Positions 1-5,039 of a stretch of DNA of 8,484 nucleotides are shown in pieces. The stretch is taken from the NCBI GenBank assembly GCA_007117945.1, contig SKTN01000266.1, positions 1-8,484 of the forward strand, in the 5' to 3' direction. The position numbers and the translations under genes were made by a program. This DNA is from Nitriliruptoraceae bacterium. Lineage in GTDB: Bacteria; Actinomycetota; Nitriliruptoria; Nitriliruptorales; Nitriliruptoraceae. Under the pieces are notes generated by a model. The model had not been told where the DNA came from. It saw nothing but the letters and a program-made list of their open reading frames with translations, and did no database searches. How positions within the stretch are numbered: position 1 is the first letter of the stretch; the number at the start of each line of letters is the position of its first letter.

Positions 1-1364
1 CGCTGCAGGAAGAACGACGCGTCGCCGGCCTTGGCCGTGAGCTTGCCACCGGCCATCAGGCCGATGCCCTCCATCCACTCCTCGAACTCCGGGATGGGGC
101 GAAGAGCGAGGGCCTGACGCAGGCTCGGCGCGTCGTGGTAGCTGGTCGACTGGTAGCTGAGCATCGAGTCATCGCCCATGGGTACGCCGATGAAGAAGTT
201 GCAGCCGGCCGAGGCGAGCAGGATGCCCAGGTTCTCGATGTCGTTCTGGGTGGCACGGGCATGGTTGGTGTAGCAGGCGTCGCAGCCCATGGAGATGCCG
301 CTGAGCTTGCCCATGAAGTGATCCTCGAGCCCCGCACGGATGATCTGCACGGAGTCGTAGAGGTACTCGGGGCCGATGAAGCCGACCACGGTGTTGACCT
401 GGTAGGGCGAGTAACGCTTCGCGAGCCCGTAGTTGCGGGCCTCCATCACCAGCTGGTCGCTGTCGTAGTGGGCGTCGGCGGACAGCGCGGTGCCCTGCCC
501 GGTCTCGAAGTACATGACGTTGGGGCCCGTGGCGTTGCAGTGCCGGCGCGCGAGGTCGTAGGCCTCGTCGAGCAGGTCGACGTCGATACCGAAGCTGTCG
601 TTGGCCTTCTGGGTCCCGGCCAGGGACTGGAACATCAGCCCCATCGGGGCGCCGCGCTTGAGCGCCTCCATCTGGGTGGTGACGTGGGCGAGCACGCAGT
701 TCTGGGTGGGGATCTCCCAGCGGTCGATGACCTCCTGGGACATCTCCAACAGACGGGCCACGCTGCCGACGGTGTCGTCGGAGGGGTTGATCCCGATCAC
801 CGAGTCACCGGAGCCCAGCGACAGGCCCTCGTAGATGCTGGCGCGGATCCCCTCCACGGAGTCGGTGGGGTGGTTCGGCTGGTTGCGCGACGCCAGGGTC
901 CCGGGCAGGCCGATGGTGTTGTTGCACTGGGCCTGGATGCGGACCTTGCGCGCCCCGTTGATCAGGTCGAGGTTGGACATCAGCTTGGTGACCGCTGCCA
1001 CCATCTCCGCGGTCATGCCCTTGGAGACGCGCTTGATCATGTCGCCATCGGTGGTGTCGGCCAGCAGCCACTCGCGCAGGTCACCGACCTTCCACCCCTT
1101 GATCTCCCGGAAGATCGCCTCGTTGACGGCGTCGTCGATCACCCGGGTGACCTGGTCCTCCTCGTAGGGCACCGCGGGGTTGTCCCGGATCGTCTGCAGG
1201 TCGAGCTCGGCGAGCACGTACCGGGCCGCGACCCGCTCCGCCGCGCTGTCCGCCGCGATGCCGGCCTGGCGATCACCGGACTTCTCCTCGTTGGCCTTGG
1301 CGAGCACCTCCTTGACCGAGGCGAACTCGTAGGTCGCGCCGAACAGCTTCGTCCTCAGCAACAC
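1..1364 (-). CDS. eutB: Ethanolamine ammonia-lyase large subunit EutB, 3' end cut by window edge
   Basis: EutB is the catalytic (heavy) subunit of adenosylcobalamin-dependent ethanolamine ammonia-lyase, which splits ethanolamine into acetaldehyde and ammonia by a radical mechanism. The 454 visible residues follow the family end to end and keep the numbering of the E. coli enzyme. Residues known from the family to contact substrate are all present by codon: Arg160, Gln162, Asn193, Glu287 (in YFETGQG), Phe329 (in VVGFIGPEYLY) and Asp362 (in ISMGCDACYTNHA). The chain reaches the usual C-terminal region (AGDASFFLQ) with no stop before the edge, so only a few residues should be missing. The start is a GTG at 1364-1362, giving VLLRTKLFG aligned with the family N-terminus. 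A strong GGAGGT lies 6 nt upstream. It begins 22 nt after the eutA stop, so the two are probably co-transcribed. The small subunit EutC, required for activity, would be expected next, beyond the left edge. Confidence 0.97.
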   Translation of the reverse strand, partial: MLLRTKLFGATYEFASVKEVLAKANEEKSGDRQAGIAADSAAERVAARYVLAELDLQTIRDNPAVPYEEDQVTRVIDDAVNEAIFREIKGWKVGDLREWLLADTTDGDMIKRVSKGMTAEMVAAVTKLMSNLDLINGARKVRIQAQCNNTIGLPGTLASRNQPNHPTDSVEGIRASIYEGLSLGSGDSVIGINPSDDTVGSVARLLEMSQEVIDRWEIPTQNCVLAHVTTQMEALKRGAPMGLMFQSLAGTQKANDSFGIDVDLLDEAYDLARRHCNATGPNVMYFETGQGTALSADAHYDSDQLVMEARNYGLAKRYSPYQVNTVVGFIGPEYLYDSVQIIRAGLEDHFMGKLSGISMGCDACYTNHARATQNDIENLGILLASAGCNFFIGVPMGDDSMLSYQSTSYHDAPSLRQALALRPIPEFEEWMEGIGLMAGGKLTAKAGDASFFLQ

Positions 1365-1386
1365 CGTGGCACCTCCATCGGTGGCC

Positions 1387-2832
1387 TCATCGCGTGAACA
1401 CCAGGGTCTTGACCGACACGGGCACCGCACGACCGTCGAGCAACGGCCGACCGATGTCGATGAAATCCCCCTCACCCAACCCGATCTGGTCGATCGTGAT
1501 CAGGGGCAGTCGGGGGTGGAGGGACTGTAGGGTCTGGCCGAGCACCTGGGCGTAGTCCTGGGGCGTCACCACCACCAGCGGCACCTGGTCGGGCAGGCTG
1601 GCGAGGGCGTAGTCGCCGAGCCCCTGGGCGACGGTGGCCAGCTGGTCGTAGGACAGCCCCTGGGGTAGGTCGACGGCGATGGCGACACGCCCATCCCCCT
1701 CCGCGTCCCACCGCCGCGTCGCGGCGGCGATCGCGTCCACCAGGATCTGTGCGCCCGCGGTGGGGTCGGGCACGTCGGGCTGCACCACGGGCAGGTCGCG
1801 CAGGGGCAGCAGCTCGTCGCGGACCCAGATCGTGGTCCCCGACAGCGTGACCGTCTGGCTGGCGGCCCCCAGCACCGTCGCACCCAGGGTCTGCGGCGCG
1901 CCCCGCACCGTGCGTCCGGCCAGGCGCGGCTCGTGGCGCAGCGCATGGGCGAGCAGCGGACCGACGTCACCGAAGGCCGCCACCTCCGCCACCGTGTCGA
2001 CCCTGAGCTGCTCCTCGTAGCACCGGCCCACGCCACCCGAGAGGAACACCGGCGCACGGTCGGCCGGCACCACGTCCAGGGGCGCGGTCAGGGCCAGCGT
2101 GGTGAGCAGCGGCGACTCCTGGCCCAGCATCAGATCCACGATCAGCCCGGCGAGGGCGTCGGTGAAAGCCTCCAGCTCGGGCAACGTGGCACGGCGCCCC
2201 ACCGCCAGTTCCGAGCCGAGGTGGTCGAGCACCGCCTGGGCCGAGGAGGTGATCGCCACCACCACGCCGGTCTCCGGCTCGAGCTGCAGGCCCCGCCCGC
2301 CCACCATGATCGCCGAGGAGGCGAGGTGGCGGCCGGCACGGAACACCGCGACGTTGGTGCTGCCCCCGCCGATGTCGGCGTTGAGCACCGTGGTGTAGTG
2401 CTCGCTGGACCAGGTCGCCGCACCCGAGCCCCGGCCCGCGATCTGCGCCTCGAGGTTGGGGCCGGCCACCGTGACGACGAAGTCGCCCGCGAAGCCCGAC
2501 AGCCGCTGCACGACCTGGTCGGCGTCGTGGCGCAGCGCGGTCTCCCCGGTGATGATCACCGCACCGGTCTCCACCTCGCCCGGGGTGATCCCGGCCTGGC
2601 CGTACTCCTCGTTGACCACGCGCATCAGACCGTCGAGGTCGATGTGCTCGGGGCCGACCAGGGGGGTGAAGCGCACCTGACCGACGTGCTCGAGGGCCCG
2701 CGCATCCACCTCGATGCGGGGGACGAAACCGAGTCGTGCGGCGTTGCGCACCGTCAGCCGGGAGAACACCACCTGCGTGGTCGTCGTGCCCACGTCGATC
2801 CCGACGCTGAGCATCTGACGGGAGCGCTGCAT
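1387..2832 (-). CDS. eutA: Ethanolamine ammonia-lyase reactivating factor EutA
   Basis: EutA is an ATP-dependent chaperone-like protein that restores inactivated ethanolamine ammonia-lyase by exchanging damaged cobalamin for intact adenosylcobalamin. The 481-residue product matches the family along its length (E. coli EutA is about 467). It has the ASKHA nucleotide-binding signatures: phosphate-1 loop GIDVGTTTTQVVF near residues 11-23, phosphate-2 motif ADIGGGSTNVAVF near 152-164, and the adenosine-site motif LSGGVGRCYEE near 264-274. The family pattern VIITGETA lies near 92-99, and the C-terminus ends in the typical IDIGRPL...VPVSVKTLVF. The ATG at 2832 was preferred to a second ATG six codons later. 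Its N-terminus (MQRSRQMLSVGIDVG) parallels known EutA, and a GAGG overlapping the eutN stop sits 8 nt upstream, suggesting translational coupling. It lies between eutN and eutB, with gaps of 10 and 22 nt. Confidence 0.96.
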   Translation of the reverse strand: MQRSRQMLSVGIDVGTTTTQVVFSRLTVRNAARLGFVPRIEVDARALEHVGQVRFTPLVGPEHIDLDGLMRVVNEEYGQAGITPGEVETGAVIITGETALRHDADQVVQRLSGFAGDFVVTVAGPNLEAQIAGRGSGAATWSSEHYTTVLNADIGGGSTNVAVFRAGRHLASSAIMVGGRGLQLEPETGVVVAITSSAQAVLDHLGSELAVGRRATLPELEAFTDALAGLIVDLMLGQESPLLTTLALTAPLDVVPADRAPVFLSGGVGRCYEEQLRVDTVAEVAAFGDVGPLLAHALRHEPRLAGRTVRGAPQTLGATVLGAASQTVTLSGTTIWVRDELLPLRDLPVVQPDVPDPTAGAQILVDAIAAATRRWDAEGDGRVAIAVDLPQGLSYDQLATVAQGLGDYALASLPDQVPLVVVTPQDYAQVLGQTLQSLHPRLPLITIDQIGLGEGDFIDIGRPLLDGRAVPVSVKTLVFTR

Positions 2833-2842
2833 CCTGGCCGCC

Positions 2843-3133
2843 TCAGCTCTTGCGGTAGGCGATGTCGTGATCGACCTCGAGGGAGTCGAGGATGCCGACG
2901 ATGGCTGCGTCCGTGGGGACGCCCTCGGTGTGCGCGGTCTGGCGCGCTGCGCTGCCCTGGGCGACGATCACGAGCTCCCCTTCGCCCGCACCCACGGTGT
3001 CGACAGCGATGAAGAACGCGCCGGACACCTCGTCGCTGGGGCTGGCCGGGCGCAGGACGAGCAGCTTCGCGCCCCGCAACCGGTCGTCCTTCGCGGTCGA
3101 TACCGCCGAGCCCACGACCCGCGCGATAAGCAT
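2843..3133 (-). CDS. eutN: Bacterial microcompartment vertex protein, EutN/CcmL family
   Basis: Members of this family form pentamers that cap the vertices of protein-shelled microcompartments such as the ethanolamine-utilising body and the carboxysome. The product is 96 residues, normal for the family. It opens with MLIARVVGSAVSTAKDD, then KLLVLRP near 23-29, then the diagnostic core VDTVGAGEGELVIVAQGSAAR near 44-64, and PTDAAIVGILDSLEV near 73-87. The reading frame stays open upstream to about 3415, but that extension is Arg/Ala/Pro-rich and unlike the family. The ATG at 3133 has a GAGGAG 7 nt upstream, which fixes the start. It appears to be the first gene of the eut operon, 10 nt ahead of eutA. 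No hexameric shell protein (EutM/K/L/S type) is in the window, so whether a full shell is encoded here depends on the sequence beyond the left edge. The ethanolamine role is inferred from eutA and eutB; the family also serves other compartments. Confidence 0.94.
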   Translation of the reverse strand: MLIARVVGSAVSTAKDDRLRGAKLLVLRPASPSDEVSGAFFIAVDTVGAGEGELVIVAQGSAARQTAHTEGVPTDAAIVGILDSLEVDHDIAYRKS

Positions 3134-3164
3134 CGCTGTTCTCCTCGCCCTCCGACCGCCGGGT

Positions 3165-3178
3165 GTCGCCGTGGCGAC
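3165..3178. promoter_or_regulatory. 14-nt palindrome in the eutN leader
   Basis: GTCGCC and GGCGAC form a perfect inverted repeat around a 2-nt centre, about 31 nt upstream of the eutN start codon and 18 nt beyond its SD. As DNA it could be a half-site pair for a dimeric regulator. As RNA it could form a 5-bp stem with a 4-nt loop. In DNA this GC-rich such palindromes arise by chance fairly often, and nothing else ties it to a function. Confidence 0.25.
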
Positions 3179-3269
3179 GGGGCGGTCCCTCCACCGGGAC
3201 GCACGGACGTGGGGCCACGCCGGGCGCGCAGGACCGCACGGACGCGCCGGCAGCCCTCCGGAACCCGCC

Positions 3270-3298
3270 ACGCTAGACCCCGCACGACGGGGATGGAA
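3270..3298 (-). promoter_or_regulatory. Candidate promoter of the eutN-eutA-eutB operon
   Basis: On the minus strand TTCCAT (3298-3293) and TAGCGT (3275-3270) are separated by 17 nt. TAGCGT fits the TANNNT pattern common at actinobacterial -10 sites; the -35 half is poor. A start near 3263 would give a leader of about 130 nt. It is the best candidate I found between the previous gene and eutN, and its -35 half lies inside the 3289-3312 inverted repeat. That is the usual geometry for a regulated promoter, though it is also compatible with chance. Confidence 0.3.
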
Positions 3299-3312
3299 GC
3301 CCGTACATCCCC
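3289..3312. promoter_or_regulatory. Inverted repeat GGGGATG-N10-CATCCCC, possible operator
   Basis: Two perfect 7-nt arms (3289-3295 and 3306-3312) flank a 10-nt centre, an arrangement suited to a dimeric repressor or activator. A second, smaller hairpin (CCCCG-CACGA-CGGGG, 3278-3292) shares its left arm, so two alternative foldings compete for the same bases. It covers the -35 half of the candidate eut promoter. The regulator is unknown; none is encoded in the window. Confidence 0.35.
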
Positions 3313-3506
3313 TTGCCCCGGATCGATCGGCGCCACCGTCCTCAGCGACCGCAGCCCGGCGAGGTGCGCCGGCCCGAGCAGCCGCCCCGGGAACACCATG
3401 GCACGCAGTCTCCACCGCCCGCGGACGCCACCTCCTTCGGCTACCGCCGCCGCTCGCACCCCCCCGGCGGACGCCACCGCCGCCCCCGCGCCGCCGCCCC
3501 CGCGGC

Positions 3507-3565
3507 GCCGTGACGAGGCATGCAGCGAAACGACGCGCCGGAGGTCACAACGCTTCACACCCCGG
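3507..3565 (-). repeat. Dispersed intergenic repeat, copy A (divergent)
   Basis: This copy matches copy B (4900-4958) along 59 nt with a handful of substitutions, almost all transitions. Its core (3520-3561) differs from the identical cores of copies B and C at three positions. It lies about 100 nt past the stop of the 365-residue gene, in the same orientation relative to that gene as copies B and C have to the transporter gene. In a minus-strand transcript GAAGCG pairs with CGUUUC across an 18-nt loop. Relative to the other copies one pair changes from G-C to G-U here and pairing is kept; on the plus strand the same change would give an A-C mismatch. Confidence 0.85.
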
Positions 3566-3579
3566 CGACGCCACCCCCA

Positions 3580-3645
3580 GCGACGCCACCGGACGCGGGC
3601 GACGCCACCGGACGCAGGCGCCACGGGACGCGGGCGCCACCGCCG
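3580..3645. repeat. Degenerate 19-nt tandem repeat
   Basis: Units 3580-3598 and 3599-3617 (GCGACGCCACCGGACGCGG type) agree at 18 of 19 positions. A shortened third unit (3618-3633) and a fragment follow. The sub-motif GACGCCACC recurs at 3424, 3470, 3567, 3582 and 3601. It is non-coding and downstream of the 365-residue gene. Replication slippage in GC-rich spacer DNA is a sufficient explanation. Confidence 0.6.
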
Positions 3646-3665
3646 GCGACCACCGCCACCGCAGC

Positions 3666-4763
3666 TCAGCGCGCCGAGCCGGTCGCCCGGGAGTAGCTCG
3701 CGTCGCCGTCGCCGGTGCGCTCCCAACCGCCGCGCAGCGCGGGTGCAGCCCCGAGGGTGACCACCCCCCGCCAGCGGTAGGTGGTGGGCCAGCGGCGGAA
3801 CACCGGGATGACGGTCGTCACCGCCCGCTGCAGCGGGGGCAGCGGGCCGGGGCGCCACCCTTCGGTGACCTCCACCTCGATGTCGGCGCGGTCGCCGTCG
3901 CGGCGCACCACCCAGTCGCCCCCGGCCAGGGGCGGGGCCCCCTCGGGGTACACACGCCACCGTCCGGTGCGCTCGTGCTGGTCCGGCAGGGTCCGGACGT
4001 CGGGGAAGCTCGGCCGGAACGCCAGGCGGGTGCGGTGCTCCGCCTCGCCGGCGACCAGCTCCAGGACCCCGTCGTCGACCAGCCGTACGCCCGGGCCCGG
4101 CGCCACCGTGGGCAGGGGCCCGTCGTGGGCCGTGTTGACGCTGATCGTGGTCAGCGGAGCGGCGTACTTGATGAGCTCGCGGCCGTGGAGCTCCTGCCCA
4201 GGAAGGGTGCCCGTGCTGGCCTCGCGACCGTCGATACGCACGCTCGGCGGCGTGGCACCCCGCCGGACCAGGTCGAAACCGTGGAGATGGACCAGCAGCA
4301 ACGTCTGCGGGTGGTCGATCCCCGAGCCGACCGGGGCGAGCAGCCGGCCCGTGGTGCGCGGCTCCGGGCGACGGTCGTCCACCCGCACCTCGATGGCGCG
4401 ACCGGCGACGTCGCTGAAAGCCACCTCGCAGAGCACGCCGCGGTCATCCACCTCCAGCACCCCGGGCGCGAAGCTGCGCTCCTCCCACGCGCCGATGCCG
4501 GCCCCGAGCTCGTAGGTGGCACGGTCGAGGCGCAGCCCGGGCGTGACGTAGTAGTCGACCAGCCGATCCTCGGTGCGCTGGAGGAAGACGAGCAGTCCAC
4601 GGCCGTGCTGCTCGTCGTCGAAACGCTGCACCTCGAGGGCCAGGTAGTGGGGGTCGTCAGCGAGCTCACAGTTGAGGAACGCACCGATCGGCTCCACCTG
4701 GAGGCTGAAGGGGCAGGCGGTGGTGGGCGGTGCGGGGGCAGCCGCGTCGGACACGTCGGGCAC
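3666..4763 (-). CDS. Protein of unknown function, 365 residues
   Basis: I do not recognise this protein. The frame stays open to 4895, but the first part is Arg/Pro/Ala-rich and runs toward the repeat zone. A GTG at 4763 has an AGGAG 5 nt upstream and is the chosen start; a GTG three codons later is less well placed. After a short Ala/Pro-rich tail (residues 1-16) the product is compact and acidic. It has alternating short hydrophobic and charged stretches, many Gly and turns, and two Trp-containing segments (GRWRVYPEG near 267-275, RWPTTYRWRG near 324-333), which suggests a mostly beta-sheet soluble protein. There is no signal peptide, membrane span or obvious catalytic motif. A lipid-binding, lipocalin-like role next to the transporter is conceivable but unsupported. 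It is separated from the transporter by 269 nt with two repeat copies, so it probably has its own promoter. The long undisrupted frame and clear SD argue that it is real. Confidence 0.82.
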   Translation of the reverse strand: MPDVSDAAAPAPPTTACPFSLQVEPIGAFLNCELADDPHYLALEVQRFDDEQHGRGLLVFLQRTEDRLVDYYVTPGLRLDRATYELGAGIGAWEERSFAPGVLEVDDRGVLCEVAFSDVAGRAIEVRVDDRRPEPRTTGRLLAPVGSGIDHPQTLLLVHLHGFDLVRRGATPPSVRIDGREASTGTLPGQELHGRELIKYAAPLTTISVNTAHDGPLPTVAPGPGVRLVDDGVLELVAGEAEHRTRLAFRPSFPDVRTLPDQHERTGRWRVYPEGAPPLAGGDWVVRRDGDRADIEVEVTEGWRPGPLPPLQRAVTTVIPVFRRWPTTYRWRGVVTLGAAPALRGGWERTGDGDASYSRATGSAR

Positions 4764-5032
4764 GTCGACTCCTGGGCAGCTCGGCGGTCGCTGAGGACGT
4801 CGCCTGGTAGTCGAGCCGACCGCGGCCACGCCGGCCAGGGCCCTGTGTCCCTCCCGGTGCCGGGGGACGGCACCCGTCCCGCGGCACAGCGACACGCGCG
4901 CCGTGATGAGGTGTGCAGCGAAGCGACGCGCTGGAGGTCACAACGCTTCACACCCCGGGAACACCACCACCCGCCCGAGCAGCCGGCCCCCCACGGCGTG
5001 CAGCGAAGCGACGCGCTGGAGGTCACAACGCT
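4764..5032. other. 269-nt intergenic gap dominated by repeats
   Basis: The gap lies between the transporter stop and the 365-residue gene. The half next to the transporter holds copies C and B of the dispersed repeat, separated by 39 nt. The half next to the 365-residue gene (about 4764-4899) should contain that gene's promoter, but I see no convincing -35/-10 pair, only a weak TACCAG-like hexamer near 4807-4812. It shares short segments with the eutN upstream region (4953-4966, 4973-4985 and, inverted, 4784-4799). Confidence 0.65.
4900..4958 (-). repeat. Dispersed intergenic repeat, copy B
   Basis: The 42-nt core (4913-4954) is identical to copy C at 4998-5039, and the wider 59 nt matches copy A at 3507-3565. 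The cores of B and C are spaced 85 nt start to start. In the minus-strand transcript GAAGCG and CGCUUC form a 6-bp stem over an 18-nt loop. It can extend by a U-G and a G-C pair and, past a 3-nt bulge, two more pairs. No U-run follows, so it is not a standard intrinsic terminator. Confidence 0.9.
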
Positions 5033-5039
5033 TCACACC
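4998..5039 (-). repeat. Dispersed intergenic repeat, copy C, overlapping the transporter stop codon
   Basis: This 42-nt core is identical to that of copy B. On the minus strand it begins within codon 848 of the transporter gene, so the last Val codon and the TGA stop (5035-5033) are both made of repeat sequence. The homology to A and B in the left flank does not extend far beyond the core. Orientation relative to the upstream gene is the same as for the other copies. Confidence 0.9.

Larger units (their letters stand above)
3134..3665. other. 532-nt non-coding region upstream of eutN
   Basis: I see no credible gene here on either strand. The open frames that cross it are Arg/Pro/Ala-rich, lack family resemblance and overlap one another, as expected from random GC-rich DNA. 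From right to left it contains a degenerate tandem repeat (about 3580-3645), one copy of the dispersed repeat (3507-3565), a short segment shared with the other large intergenic gap (3372-3398), an inverted repeat (3289-3312), a weak candidate promoter (3270-3298) and a small hairpin near the eutN ribosome binding site (3165-3178). I looked for cobalamin-riboswitch landmarks (the B12 box), since EutB needs B12, and did not find them. No hairpin followed by a T-run, which would mark an intrinsic terminator, was found after the 3666 stop. Confidence 0.7.

Noticed and set aside
135..1397. 420-codon plus-strand open frame
   Set aside because: It is antisense to eutB, whose active-site residues are all intact. 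The product is low-complexity Val/Gly/His/Asp.
1933..3012. 359-codon plus-strand open frame over eutA and eutN
   Set aside because: Shadow of two recognised genes on the other strand, with compositional bias and no family signature.
3134..3420. Cobalamin riboswitch ahead of the B12-dependent eut genes
   Set aside because: The conserved B12-box and core landmarks were not found on the minus strand between the candidate promoter and eutN.
2968..3960. 330-codon minus-strand open frame across the eutN upstream region
   Set aside because: It overlaps eutN and the 365-residue gene out of frame and is dominated by Arg, Gly and Ala.
4900..5039. CRISPR array
   Set aside because: There are only two nearby units, with one spacer that itself contains sequence shared with another intergenic region. 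The third copy is 1.3 kb away, and no cas gene is present.
4900..5039. Classic rho-independent terminator
   Set aside because: The stem has an 18-nt loop and no T-run follows on the minus strand. A non-canonical or Rho-related role remains possible.
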